Below, piece by piece: positions 1 through 8,296 of a DNA stretch of 42,439 nt (positions are counted from its first letter, which is position 1; each line of letters opens with the position of its first letter). This stretch comes from Chloroflexota bacterium. Its GTDB lineage: Bacteria; Chloroflexota; Ktedonobacteria; Ktedonobacterales; Ktedonobacteraceae. The translations under genes were made by a program, and so were the position numbers. The DNA lies in contig CADDYT010000047.1 in the NCBI GenBank assembly GCA_902810755.1, positions 1 through 42,439 on the forward strand, given 5' to 3'. Under the pieces are notes generated by a model, which was given only the letters and a program-made list of their open reading frames with translations, ran no database searches and was not told the origin of the DNA.

Positions 1-209
1 GGCCTGCCCGCCGCCGCGTCGGGGGCCTGCGTCGCGCTCGCACAGGCTTCAGGTAACGCTTCTGGGTTCATCCTCTTGCGGGTGGCCTTGCAGCTCTACC
101 TCCTCATTTTTTGAATGGCGGCACTGGCAATTTGCTGAGGAATGTGGCTTACTATAGGATAAGCAATTGCGTGTAGTCAGGAAGCAGTCGGTGTTTCGCA
201 GGAGGAAAA
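1..209. other. Window start; no confident gene, possible end of an upstream CDS
   Basis: Two plus-strand frames are open from the window edge and close at about 52 and 112, so either could be the tail of an upstream gene. Neither tail is long enough to recognise. Bases 150-209 lead into the thiolase gene and end in a strong ribosome-binding site (aggagg at 199-204). I could not choose a promoter with confidence. Confidence 0.3.
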
Positions 210-1373
210 ATGAGGGAAGCGGTAATCGTTGACGCTGTGCGCACCCCGGTGGGGCGCAGGAACGGGCGTTTGAAAGACTGGCACCCGGTCGATTTAATGG
301 CGCAGGTCCTCGCTGCGCTGGTGCAGCGCACCGGCATTGACGCCGGGACAATTGATGATGTCATTGTAGGTTGTGTTAGCCAGGTTGGCGAGCAGGGGCT
401 GAATGTCGGGCGCAACGCGGCGCTGGCAGCCGGCTTTCCTGAGACGGTGCCGGGAACGACGGTTGACCGCCAGTGCGGATCGAGCCAGCAGGCGATCCAC
501 TTCGCGGCACAGGGTGTGATCAGCGGCGCATATGACATCGTGATCGCGGGCGGCGTCGAGTCGATGACGCGCGTGCCGATGGGGTCGACCTCGCAGGGGC
601 CGGGCGCGCCGTTTGGTCCACTGATGGTCGAACGCTACCATCACGGACTGGTTCACCAGGGCATCAGCGCCGATCTGGTGGCGCAGAAGTGGGAGTTGAG
701 CCGCGAGCAACTGGATGCGTTCAGCCTGGAAAGCCATCGCCGCGCCGCACAGGCCACCGCCGAAGGGCGCTTCAGCAGCCAGATTCTGCCCATCGAGGTA
801 AAAAACGAGGACGGGACAACCTCGCTGTTCACACAGGACGAGGGTATCCGTACAGATACCAGCCTGGAGAAGCTGGCCTCGCTCAAACCGGCCTTCAAGC
901 CCGACGGCCTGATTACCGCCGGTAACTCCTCGCAGATTAGCGACGGCGCGGCAGCTGTGCTGATTATGGAGCGCGGCACCGCCGAACAACTGGGATTGAG
1001 GCCGCGAGCGCGTTTCGTCTCCTTTGCCCTGGCAGGAGATAACCCCATTATGATGCTCACCGCCCCCATTCCCGCTACCTACAAAGTCCTGAAGCGAGCG
1101 GGCCTGACGCTGGATCAGATGGATCGCATCGAGATCAACGAGGCGTTTGCCAGCGTGGTGCTGGCGTGGCAGAAAGAAACCGGCGCGGACATGAGCAAGG
1201 TCAACGTCAACGGCGGCGCGGTCGCTATCGGCCACCCCCTCGGCGCATCCGGCGCGCGCCTGACAACCTTCCTGCTCAACGAACTGGAGCGCAGCGGCGG
1301 TCGCTACGGCCTGCAAACCATCTGTGAGGGCGGCGGCATGGCAAACGCGATGATTATCGAGCGGCCTGGATAA
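210..1373 (+). CDS. Acetyl-CoA acetyltransferase (thiolase family)
   Basis: A 387-residue protein of the usual length for thiolases, which join or cleave acyl-CoA and acetyl-CoA units in the cytoplasm. Visible signatures are the N-terminal EAVIVDAVRTPVG, the nucleophilic cysteine in DRQCGSSQQ (about residue 89), NEAFASV, the glycine-rich GGAVAIGHPLGASGAR with the catalytic His, and a C-terminal CEGGGMANA with the second catalytic Cys. The ATG at 210 follows an aggaggaaaa ribosome-binding site. A bidirectional terminator closes the gene, so it looks like a single transcription unit unrelated to the glycan/NRPS locus downstream. Biosynthetic (AtoB/PhaA) and beta-oxidation (FadA) roles cannot be separated from the sequence alone, so no symbol is given. 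Confidence 0.93.
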   Translation: MREAVIVDAVRTPVGRRNGRLKDWHPVDLMAQVLAALVQRTGIDAGTIDDVIVGCVSQVGEQGLNVGRNAALAAGFPETVPGTTVDRQCGSSQQAIHFAAQGVISGAYDIVIAGGVESMTRVPMGSTSQGPGAPFGPLMVERYHHGLVHQGISADLVAQKWELSREQLDAFSLESHRRAAQATAEGRFSSQILPIEVKNEDGTTSLFTQDEGIRTDTSLEKLASLKPAFKPDGLITAGNSSQISDGAAAVLIMERGTAEQLGLRPRARFVSFALAGDNPIMMLTAPIPATYKVLKRAGLTLDQMDRIEINEAFASVVLAWQKETGADMSKVNVNGGAVAIGHPLGASGARLTTFLLNELERSGGRYGLQTICEGGGMANAMIIERPG

Positions 1374-1380
1374 TATAAAA

Positions 1381-1418
1381 AAACCAATCAGGGTGTTTCA
1401 TTACACCCTGATTGGTTT
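1381..1418. terminator. Bidirectional rho-independent terminator
   Basis: A perfect 16-bp stem (1381-1396 with 1403-1418) and a 6-nt loop lie between two convergent genes ending at 1373 and 1430. On the minus strand the stem is followed by TTTTATATT. On the plus strand it is followed by a moderately T-rich stretch. It can serve both genes. Confidence 0.9.
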
Positions 1419-1429
1419 CACAATCTTCT

Positions 1430-4400
1430 TCATAACTGGCTGTTGGCGCGTGAGGCGAGAATCTCTTCGAGGTAATCGATGAAAAGGCCACCGTGTCCTT
1501 CAGGGAACTGCCCCTGTGCATACCTGTCCGCCTGCCGGACATAGCGTTGCGAGAGATTACTGCGACAGGCAACAATATGGACAGAGTTACCCTTCTCGAT
1601 CAGGCGACTGATCCTTTCGAAGTAATCCCCATCTCCACTGACAATCACGTACACGTTTGGCTGACTGTGCGCCTCCTCAAGGACGATACATTCGACGAGG
1701 ACGAAATCGGTCAGGTTTTCTGTCGGGCTTAACTGACCGGTGCGTCCGCGTGGGAACTGCACTCTGAAGCCTGCATCCTCAAACTGCCTGACCATCGCGG
1801 CAGAATCAGGGATATTGCGCGGGGCTGCACATATCCAGCGGCAGACGACTTCTCCGTACTGTGCGGCGTGCTGTGTCAGGATGACCCCGACCTCTTCGGG
1901 CCGCTCCTGCAACTCCATCGGCAGCCAGGGCCGCAGGTTTTCGTAGTCGACGAATAGCCCGACACGGCTACGCCTCGGCTGCGCAGGATGCAGGAAACTG
2001 CGTACCAGCTTGCTCTGAATGGTAATGTTACCATTGTACAGCTCCAGCCTGTAGCGACCCTCCAACTGCCTGATGGTGGCAAGCAGTTCGCGATACTCGT
2101 CCTCAAACGCCTCTATACTGACCTCTGCAACACTGCGCTCGGTCAGCAAGAGCTGTAATGGACGTTCCAGGAGGGCAAGGAAATGCCCGATCATATCCGA
2201 CTGCCGGTTGGAATCAGGAGCATCGTGCGCCTCTGCGGCGAGCGAGAGCCAGAGCAGGTATGACTCCGGTGCGGGCAGCAACGGCAGGGAATCGAGCAAA
2301 AATGTTGTTGCCATGCCTGCCGCACGCGGATACTGTTCCACCTGTAGCAGAATATCGAGGCTACACTTGAGGGCCAGACAGAGATGAGCCACCGAAGTCG
2401 CCCGCGCGGCCACACCGGGCCTGAGCATTTCCAGCGCCAGTACCTTATCGCCGCTGCGCACTGCGATTATGGCCAGATTCCAGATCTCTTCAGCCGAGGC
2501 TGTGCCGACACGGTAACGCTCTCTCCACTCAGGCAAAGCTTTATCCAGGCCAAGAACGACGGCTCTGGCAAAAAGCACCCATTCACGGGCGAGAGCAACA
2601 TCGCGCTCCAGCGCGTCTCCCTCCATCTGCTCAAGCTGAGCCAGCGACCTTCTTTTACTCTCTTCGCCGGTACCAAGCAGGCGTTTTTTGAGATCAGCAA
2701 AGGACTCACCCTGCACGTTTCCGCGCACATAAAACGCGCTGCGCGGCGGAAGCAGTTCGTCGAGGAAAGGCAGAGCGGCCAGCATCTCGCTGAGGGTGGA
2801 GAGTATCTGGGGACGGCTACGTCGCAGGATGGGACGCATGAGGTCGAGGCGGAAGCTACGCATGTTTTCCAGCAGCCCCGGCAGTATGTCCGCGCCGAAA
2901 ATGGCCTCCAACCTGCGGCGCGGCTCCTCTTGCCAGTCGGCAATTGTTCTCTGCCTCCCGTCATTGGCCGTTCCAGCATTCCCGTTTTGCTGCGTCCTGT
3001 CGGGAGAACTTACCGGCGTTGTTTTGCCGGGAGGAGAACCCAACGGCGTTGGCGGTACCCTGGCGGGAAGAGAACTCACCGGCGGTTGCTCCACACGCTC
3101 AGAACGCCCGGCCTTGCCCTCCTGCAATGCTTTGAGCGCAGTATCGCATTTCTGAGCTTCAGGAATGTAGCTGCCTGTGGCACAGCGACTGGCAAACGCG
3201 GAAAGCGTTAAGGCCGCCTGCAGCTCTTCATCAAAGATGCCATTGGCAGTTGATGGGGCATGCTCAAGGAAGTTCTTGCATACAAAGACCGACATCACTA
3301 CCAGCCGCGCAGTGACCGCAGGGGTCAAACCATCCTGGCGAGCTTCCTCGATGGTGTCCCTGTTCTGCTTCTCCCTGCTGCGGTCAAGCCGATTCCAGAG
3401 CCGTTCCAGCGCCGCAATGATTGGTCGGGGCTCCTCTCTCTCAATGAAGCGATCAAGTAATTGCTTCAAGGATGTAATGGCCTGGGAAGCCGGATGTTTT
3501 TCTATAGCCTCACGCGCGCTCTTGAGGTGCGACTTATCAAATTGCGGCAGGATGATTTCCAGGTCCTTGCATGCAACTGCCTGCAAAGCTTTATCCGCGT
3601 TGCACATGTGCAGGAAGACGGCAACCCGGGAAAAGCGTTCCACAAATTGTTGCAGACGGAAGTAATATTCATACTGGATCGCCCACAACAACACCTGCCA
3701 GAGTTCAAGCTTCTGCTCTGTGTTGAGAACATTACCGCCCATCAGAGAGCCATATATTCCGGCGATATATGCCATCTGGCCCCAGGCTGTATCGCTGATG
3801 GGCAAGGAGAGGCGAATCAGCCTTTCAATCGCGTTTTTGTTCCTCTCACGATGTTCCGATTGCGCGAAGGGAACACAGGCAAGCAGCTTCTCAGCAATCA
3901 CGAAACGCTGCTCTACGACAGCCGACCTGCCCACGACAGGCGGTTTGCGCTCCTCCACACGCTCTTCGTTGCCGCTGATGGTCTCCACAATCGGAACAGG
4001 CGGTTGTACGAGCGCCGCTGATGCACTCTCTTCGCTGCTAGCTGCAACCTCCACAGTCGGAATAAGCGGCTGCGCGGGCATGTCTGCCGGAGGAACCTCT
4101 TTTTCCGCAACAACCATGTCTGTATCGCCTGTATCCGTGCCTCCGTCCAGGCTCAAAGGGAGCGTTTCCGCCTGGACAGCCGACAGAACAGGCACGCTAT
4201 CCGCCTCCACCACCTTCTCCACCTCTACCTCCCCTCCCACAATAGTTTCCTCTCTCTCTTCCTCCACAGGCGGCGCTTTTGCCTGCACCTGCATCGCTTC
4301 CGGCCCAGATAAAGGCGAAGCCAGCGACCCCGAATGCACCGACCCCGCTGGCTGGCGCATATTCTGTTGAGAAGGCAGAGGAGGGGGCGGGGTAATTCCA

Positions 4401-4486
4401 GCGCCGGTCACTAACGGGCTTCCACACTTACTACAGAAGCGCGCCTGTGGACGTGCCGATGCGCCACAAACCGGGCAATTTCCCAT
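1430..4486 (-). CDS. Large zinc-ribbon protein with C-terminal NYN (PIN-like) nuclease domain
   Basis: A 1018-residue protein. The N-terminus is a zinc ribbon (C4-x2-C7 and C18-x2-C21). Residues about 30-190 are acidic, Pro/Glu/Val-rich and probably disordered. The middle, about 190-830, is helical-looking and unrecognised. The last ~175 residues form an NYN domain: VGLFVDYENL with the first catalytic Asp, a central FVLVECIVLEE, then VYVIVSGDGDYFERISRLIE with the later Asp residues, and a VHIVACRS strand. NYN domains are PIN-like metal-dependent ribonuclease folds, so RNA cleavage is inferred for this end. The start at 4486 has an ideal ggagg site 7 nt upstream and a plausible sigma-70-type promoter. 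NYN proteins are usually about 200-300 residues, so the long middle part is the oddity. Confidence 0.8.
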   Translation of the reverse strand: MGNCPVCGASARPQARFCSKCGSPLVTGAGITPPPPLPSQQNMRQPAGSVHSGSLASPLSGPEAMQVQAKAPPVEEEREETIVGGEVEVEKVVEADSVPVLSAVQAETLPLSLDGGTDTGDTDMVVAEKEVPPADMPAQPLIPTVEVAASSEESASAALVQPPVPIVETISGNEERVEERKPPVVGRSAVVEQRFVIAEKLLACVPFAQSEHRERNKNAIERLIRLSLPISDTAWGQMAYIAGIYGSLMGGNVLNTEQKLELWQVLLWAIQYEYYFRLQQFVERFSRVAVFLHMCNADKALQAVACKDLEIILPQFDKSHLKSAREAIEKHPASQAITSLKQLLDRFIEREEPRPIIAALERLWNRLDRSREKQNRDTIEEARQDGLTPAVTARLVVMSVFVCKNFLEHAPSTANGIFDEELQAALTLSAFASRCATGSYIPEAQKCDTALKALQEGKAGRSERVEQPPVSSLPARVPPTPLGSPPGKTTPVSSPDRTQQNGNAGTANDGRQRTIADWQEEPRRRLEAIFGADILPGLLENMRSFRLDLMRPILRRSRPQILSTLSEMLAALPFLDELLPPRSAFYVRGNVQGESFADLKKRLLGTGEESKRRSLAQLEQMEGDALERDVALAREWVLFARAVVLGLDKALPEWRERYRVGTASAEEIWNLAIIAVRSGDKVLALEMLRPGVAARATSVAHLCLALKCSLDILLQVEQYPRAAGMATTFLLDSLPLLPAPESYLLWLSLAAEAHDAPDSNRQSDMIGHFLALLERPLQLLLTERSVAEVSIEAFEDEYRELLATIRQLEGRYRLELYNGNITIQSKLVRSFLHPAQPRRSRVGLFVDYENLRPWLPMELQERPEEVGVILTQHAAQYGEVVCRWICAAPRNIPDSAAMVRQFEDAGFRVQFPRGRTGQLSPTENLTDFVLVECIVLEEAHSQPNVYVIVSGDGDYFERISRLIEKGNSVHIVACRSNLSQRYVRQADRYAQGQFPEGHGGLFIDYLEEILASRANSQL

Positions 4487-4545
4487 AGATCGTCCTCCAA
4501 TACAATCACAGTGGCATAGTTCATCAGTATAGTGATGATTATAGT

Positions 4546-4574
4546 ATTATACTCTGCCATTGCAAAATTGTACA
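4546..4574 (-). promoter_or_regulatory. Candidate sigma-70-like promoter of the zinc-ribbon/NYN gene
   Basis: On the minus strand there is a perfect TATAAT (-10, at 4551-4546) and a TGTACA (-35, 4 of 6 consensus positions, at 4574-4569) separated by exactly 17 nt. It lies about 60 nt upstream of the start codon at 4486. Confidence 0.5.
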
Positions 4575-4687
4575 GAGACCCTGAATATAAATATGCCTTT
4601 CGGTTCAATGCTAGAAAAATCGAAGCCGTTCCGCGTGGCGAGCCACCAGGTCCTCAGTTGCCGACCTGCCCTGATGAGAACACTGGC

Positions 4688-5032
4688 TTAAATCTCATCT
4701 ATCTCGTCAGGATAGCGCCTGAGAATGTTTTGCGCAAGTTCTAACAGCCGCTGCCGATCGTTGGTGAGTAAGCGATCAATCACGGGGTGTTCAGCGAGGG
4801 TGGTATGGTTTTTGACAAAGGCGGCAATACGCTCATAAGCGGCCTCTTCTGAACAGCGACGCCGCAACTGAACGTAGCGAACAAGGGCCTGCCCGGCCTG
4901 CGTTCTTTCGCGGGCAGCCTCAAGGGCGAGCGCGCGTTGTACCTGCCTCTCCCGGTAAATGAAAAGAATGGCAACAATTACGGCCAGAATAAGAACCTTC
5001 ATACTTCTGCCAACCCTGTTAGCCCTGTACAT
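4688..5032 (-). CDS. Small membrane-anchored protein, paralogue of the 39084-39425 gene
   Basis: A 114-residue protein with one N-terminal membrane helix (VLILAVIVAILFIY), then a charged helical tail. I do not recognise the family. It aligns over its whole length with the 113-residue product at 39084-39425: both begin MY-x-A, both have SEE-x-AY followed by IA-x-FVK in the middle, and both end LLELAQN-[IL]-LR-x2-P-x-E-[IL]-DEI. The ATG at 5032 is chosen because an aggaggag site lies 8 nt upstream and the paralogue starts the same way. It is the last minus-strand gene before the NYN unit. Possible roles, all inference, are a membrane-tethered adaptor or a partner of envelope enzymes. Confidence 0.75.
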   Translation of the reverse strand: MYRANRVGRSMKVLILAVIVAILFIYRERQVQRALALEAARERTQAGQALVRYVQLRRRCSEEAAYERIAAFVKNHTTLAEHPVIDRLLTNDRQRLLELAQNILRRYPDEIDEI

Positions 5033-5233
5033 GCCGCGCACTCCTCCTCTGGTAGCCCACTACCAGTCGTGTGTTCCCTGATTATACAAAAAAGCAGCGT
5101 CATTCCCCTGCTTGCAGTACTTCAGGTTCCCCATTATACAGAAAATGGCGTGTTTTAGCATCAGGAAAATTGGGTATTTCCTTATTAGCCAGAGTAGCTA
5201 CGGAATAGCATGAAGGCAAGACGGGGAGAGAAT

Positions 5234-5770
5234 TTAGAAATGAAGGCCGAACAGGAAGAGGGTGTATGCCCCCAGCGCGCCTGCTGCCAGAAGCAACGCC
5301 AGGCCATCGAGGTATTGCCAGCGTTCCTGGGACTGCAATATTTTCACATGCGCGCTGGCATCTACAGCGATACATTTACGGTTGCGCAGCACGCCGATGG
5401 CCCGCGCCATAGCGTGCGCGGAACCGACGGCCACGCCCACAACCACCGTCGCGAACAGGGAATGACTGAGGGCGAGCAACGCGACCAGCAAGGGCAGCAG
5501 CCACATACCGGCATAGGGATTCTTCGTCACCAGCCCCGGCCCCAGGGTGACGCCCCAGATGAACGCTCGCGCCACCGCCGGGCGTCCTCTGACCCAGCTT
5601 GCAGGCACCTGCCAGACGAGGCCGAGCAGCCGCCGGTGCAACCCCAGCGTCTCACGTGCGCCGAACCAGAGGGCATAGACCAGCGCCAGCAGGGGCAGCA
5701 GGAAGGGAACGCTGGCAAGAGGGCTGAGCGCCAGGCCGAGCAGGCCCCAGACAAGCGCCGCCGGGAGCAT
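5234..5770 (-). CDS. Multi-pass membrane protein of unknown function
   Basis: 178 residues from the only ATG, with about four to five hydrophobic helices (LPAALVWGLLGLALSP, VPFLLPLLALVYALWF, YAGMWLLPLLVALLALS, FATVVVGVAVGSA, LLLAAGALGAYTLFLFG). I do not recognise a family. The start is uncertain. The ATG at 5770 has no ribosome-binding site, and the frame is open and hydrophobic (YWFSAAFYIAAY) for 27 codons upstream, back to the TGA that ends the 59-codon gene at 5852. A non-ATG start, or continuation from that gene, is possible. It closes the Mau-like cluster, so a role beside the Cys-rich secreted protein is plausible by position only. Confidence 0.6.
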   Translation of the reverse strand: MLPAALVWGLLGLALSPLASVPFLLPLLALVYALWFGARETLGLHRRLLGLVWQVPASWVRGRPAVARAFIWGVTLGPGLVTKNPYAGMWLLPLLVALLALSHSLFATVVVGVAVGSAHAMARAIGVLRNRKCIAVDASAHVKILQSQERWQYLDGLALLLAAGALGAYTLFLFGLHF

Positions 5771-5851
5771 ATAGGCAGCAATATAGAACGCTGCGCTGAA
5801 CCAGTATCCTCGCCCGGAGGATAACGCGGCGGTAGTAGCCGCGTTAAATCC

Positions 5852-6031
5852 TCAAGGCGAGGCCAGTTTCCCGGCCCCAACGAGGGCCGCCAGAGCAACG
5901 GCAAACACGGCGATGGCCGCGCTGAAGTTCCCCCGCTGGAGCAGCAGCGCCCCTGCTACAAAACCACCGGTGAGCATACACCCCACCAGAAACAGACGAA
6001 GCGATCGCCCCGCTACCCGCGCCTCAATCAC
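5852..6031 (-). CDS. Small (59-aa) two-helix membrane protein
   Basis: A short open frame starting at GTG 6031 behind a ggagg-containing leader and ending with TGA at 5852. The product has two hydrophobic segments (LRLFLVGCMLTGGFVAGALLL and FSAAIAVFAVALAALVGA) joined by QRGN, the shape of a small helical-hairpin membrane protein. It lies between the Cys-rich MauA-like gene and the 178-aa membrane protein, all on the same strand, and is in the same reading frame as the latter, separated only by the TGA. I first suspected a frameshift in its G run, but the run is five Gs and the frame is intact. Function unknown. Confidence 0.55.
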   Translation of the reverse strand: MIEARVAGRSLRLFLVGCMLTGGFVAGALLLQRGNFSAAIAVFAVALAALVGAGKLASP

Positions 6032-6086
6032 TGCTCACACTCCTCCCTCTCTGCTGCTCCTCTTTAAAAATTAAAAACGATGGAAT

Positions 6087-6542
6087 TTAACAGCCAAAAC
6101 AACCGCTCAGACACGAACACTTGGGATGGCAGGGGTTCGCCTTGAGCGTGCAGTCCCAGCACAGCTTGTACCCCTTGCCGCTACTGCCCAGACCGCTACA
6201 TGAAACCCAGTGGCCGCTGCTGTAGTCACACCAGCCGCCGCAGCCATGTGTGCTATCGTTAATAGTACAGATTCGCATCTTCGCGGGACAGGGGTCGGTG
6301 TACGAAGTGTTATGCGGACAGGGATAGCCCCAGTAGCCGCAGGGATGGCCCTGTGTCCAGTTCTCGTCACAGGTACATGTGGCGGCAAATGCTTCTCCAA
6401 GGTTGGCAAGTTGCCCAACTGTGGCTGCTGCTATCGATGCCACCACCCCTTTAACCGCTCCGCCAATGACTTTACGCCGATTGAATTTGCGCGCAAACGA
6501 CTCTGACCAGATGCTAACGCGCTTATCAAACTCTTCTAACAT
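6087..6542 (-). CDS. Cys-rich Tat-exported protein related to methylamine dehydrogenase light chain
   Basis: 151 residues from the ATG at 6542, which has an aggaaagggg site 9 nt upstream; a longer TTG-initiated reading is less likely. The N-terminus has a twin-arginine motif (NRRKVIGG), a hydrophobic stretch and a probable cleavage near AFA-A, so it should cross the membrane folded. The mature part of about 95 residues has 16 cysteines. CGYW-x3-C and GHWVSC-x9-Y-x-LCWDC match by eye the MauA segments CDYW-x2-C and SWVASC-x9-Y-x4-DCC. MauA matures its cofactor TTQ from two Trp residues. Here the Trp of CGYW is present, but the protein ends SGCFGC where MauA has IIWCFG plus a further stretch, so the second Trp is missing. 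It is flanked by MauD- and MauE-like genes, which fits a disulfide-rich periplasmic or extracytoplasmic product. Enzyme activity as an amine dehydrogenase is doubtful. Confidence 0.8.
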   Translation of the reverse strand: MLEEFDKRVSIWSESFARKFNRRKVIGGAVKGVVASIAAATVGQLANLGEAFAATCTCDENWTQGHPCGYWGYPCPHNTSYTDPCPAKMRICTINDSTHGCGGWCDYSSGHWVSCSGLGSSGKGYKLCWDCTLKANPCHPKCSCLSGCFGC

Positions 6543-6595
6543 GGAAATATTCCCCTTTCCTGATTGATACTGTTTTTCTGAACTTTCCCGTCTCT

Positions 6596-7183
6596 TCAAG
6601 AAACGGTAAACGCTACATTCACCGGTTTTTGATCTCCCTGGCGCACTACTTTTCGCAGAGAAGATTCGTCCGTCACTGCTCCTTTCGCGCGTGTCACCCC
6701 TTCTGGATCAATCAAGAACGCGAACGGCGTGATGGACGTGCTGTAGAGCCGTGTCGAGACGCTGGCCGCTACGCGGCCAATTTCAACCGAGGCATGCCGG
6801 AAGGCGTCAGAGGCGGCAATCAAGGCCGACTCGGCGCTGGTAGCCACGAGAACCTGCATGGACGGCGTGAAATGCGGCAGCAGGCGCTCAAGCGCGAGCA
6901 GGGCCTGCTGGCAACTCACACAGCCGGGGTCGGCAAAAATCAGCAGGGACCATTTCCCTTCCGGCAGGAAACGCACCGGCCCGGATGCCCCCCGGTTGAC
7001 AGGCGTGTAGTCGAAAGAGGGGGCCTTCTCACCGACCGGCAGGCCGTTGCGTTCGGCCCCGTGATCTTTCACCTGCTCCAGATATGCTACCTGACGATAC
7101 ATCATTATGATGAGAAAACCCAGCGCAAAGAGCAACACCCACTGGCTGACAAACAACCATACGGGCAGCGTAATGTCCGCCAT
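6596..7183 (-). CDS. MauD-like membrane-anchored thioredoxin-fold protein
   Basis: 195 residues with an N-terminal membrane helix (about 8-28), the lead-in GLPVGEKAPSFDY typical of TlpA/MauD-type redoxins, and a CxxC active site in FADPGCVSCQQALLAL. The fold ends with ITPFAFLIDPEGV, carrying the cis-Pro of thioredoxin folds. MauD proteins are needed for correct disulfides in the methylamine dehydrogenase small subunit. Here the obvious client is the 16-Cys protein encoded directly downstream. The start at 7183 is preceded by taaggaggt, and the gene follows the MauE-like gene by 14 nt, so the two are surely co-transcribed. Confidence 0.85.
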   Translation of the reverse strand: MADITLPVWLFVSQWVLLFALGFLIIMMYRQVAYLEQVKDHGAERNGLPVGEKAPSFDYTPVNRGASGPVRFLPEGKWSLLIFADPGCVSCQQALLALERLLPHFTPSMQVLVATSAESALIAASDAFRHASVEIGRVAASVSTRLYSTSITPFAFLIDPEGVTRAKGAVTDESSLRKVVRQGDQKPVNVAFTVS

Positions 7184-7197
7184 AAACGTAAACCTCC

Positions 7198-7734
7198 TTA
7201 AATCATCCTCTCTTTAATTACTGCGATTGACTTCGCGGCCTGTCCCGCCACCAGGGCAAAGAGCAGGAAACCGGCGACCAGCAGCACAACGGCAAACGGG
7301 GAGGCGGCAAAGGAGAGCGAATAGACCATGCCGCCCAGGAAAATTGCCAGCGCGAGCAGCGTCAGCAGCAGGCTGCGCACCAGTCCTTTGCCGCTAAACT
7401 GCGAATCACTCAACATGCCGAAACAGCGACACGAAACGGTGAGCTTCTTGCGTAACGCGATGATAACTACCACGCTGAGCGCGAGCATAAAGAGAGAGGC
7501 GAGGCCGTTGATGACGGTGGGCCAGAGACCGCTGGCGAGGCCGACTCCCAGCGCCAGTTCGACGAGAGGCACCAGCAGGGCCAGCCCGCGCAGCAATGGC
7601 TCCTGGCGAACCGGCAGGCCCAGTCCGCGCACGGTGGCGACAAAGCTCTGGACATCGGCCAGCTTGGCCGCGCCAGCCGCCACCAGCACGGCTGCCAGCA
7701 CCGCCCGGCCCGCGAACAGCAACACCTGAAGCAT
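7198..7734 (-). CDS. MauE/DoxX-type membrane protein
   Basis: 178 residues with four membrane helices and the family pattern of an N-terminal GRAVLAAVLVAAGAAKL, a second helix around LVPLVELALGVGL, and a cytosol- or periplasm-facing CRCFG motif before the third helix. MauE-type proteins work with MauD in maturation of disulfide-rich Mau proteins, probably by passing electrons across the membrane. The ATG at 7734 comes 1 nt after the stop of the upstream redoxin gene, whose last codons contain its ribosome-binding site (ggaggtga), a sign of translational coupling. Confidence 0.85.
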   Translation of the reverse strand: MLQVLLFAGRAVLAAVLVAAGAAKLADVQSFVATVRGLGLPVRQEPLLRGLALLVPLVELALGVGLASGLWPTVINGLASLFMLALSVVVIIALRKKLTVSCRCFGMLSDSQFSGKGLVRSLLLTLLALAIFLGGMVYSLSFAASPFAVVLLVAGFLLFALVAGQAAKSIAVIKERMI

Positions 7735-7735
7735 C

Positions 7736-8296
7736 TTACATCACCTCCGATACTTCAACAGTACGCTGCGACGCCCGCGCCATGCGCCATGCCAGAGTGA
7801 TCTGCGCCTCCGTATTGATTAGCCCGACCCGGCGCACAACGCCACGCGGATCCACAAAGAAGGCAAAAGGCATTACATGCACGCGAAAACGATCATAAAA
7901 CGCAGGCTCGACCGGCACGACCGGCACCTGAAGGTCCAGTTGCTGAACGGTTGCCCGGCAATCTTCCGCGCTATCCTGGGAAATGACCAGTACCTCCAGT
8001 TCCCGCGCGCTCCCCGCCAGATAGTGCATGCCACTGACCACCTCAGGAAACGCCTCCAGCGAGCGATTGACGAAGACGAGCATTTGCCAGTGATCTCCGG
8101 CAGGCGTCACTCGCAGACGCCCATCGATATCCGGCAGGCTCCAGGTTGGAACAGCTTTGCCCGGCGGAAAACCGTCTCTGGCAATCCCGACGGCGCTGCT
8201 CAAACGCAAGAACCCGGCCCGCAGGATCACGAAGATAGTGAGGGAAATAAGGATAAGTTCGACGACCACGAAAAGCGTACCGAAGGCTACACCCAT
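7736..8296 (-). CDS. Membrane-anchored thioredoxin-fold protein lacking the CxxC site
   Basis: 186 residues from the ATG at 8296 (aggag, 6-nt spacing). One N-terminal helix (FVVVELILISLTIFVIL) is followed by a redoxin core: FPPGKAVPTWSLPDIDG, a strand LVFVN, and the late VMPFAFFVDPRGVVRRVG. The position where relatives carry CxxC reads NRSLEAFP, with no cysteine, so it cannot act as a dithiol oxidoreductase. The only core Cys is in SAEDCRATV. It is the first gene of the Mau-like cluster and is coupled to the MauE-like gene. It could be a chaperone-like or scaffold partner of the active MauD-like protein. The fold assignment is firm, the role is inference. Confidence 0.75.
   Translation of the reverse strand: MGVAFGTLFVVVELILISLTIFVILRAGFLRLSSAVGIARDGFPPGKAVPTWSLPDIDGRLRVTPAGDHWQMLVFVNRSLEAFPEVVSGMHYLAGSARELEVLVISQDSAEDCRATVQQLDLQVPVVPVEPAFYDRFRVHVMPFAFFVDPRGVVRRVGLINTEAQITLAWRMARASQRTVEVSEVM

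Noticed and set aside
294..1316. Long open frame antisense to the thiolase gene
   Set aside because: It is the mirror of a GC-rich coding gene with clear thiolase motifs, has no ribosome-binding site and no family resemblance.
2384..3211. Open frame of 275 codons antisense to the zinc-ribbon/NYN gene
   Set aside because: The translation is low in recognisable motifs and fully overlaps a gene with a good promoter, start and terminator.
5852..6031. Suspected frameshift in a G run of the 59-codon gene
   Set aside because: Recounting the run (five Gs) shows that the frame is continuous from GTG 6031 to TGA 5852.
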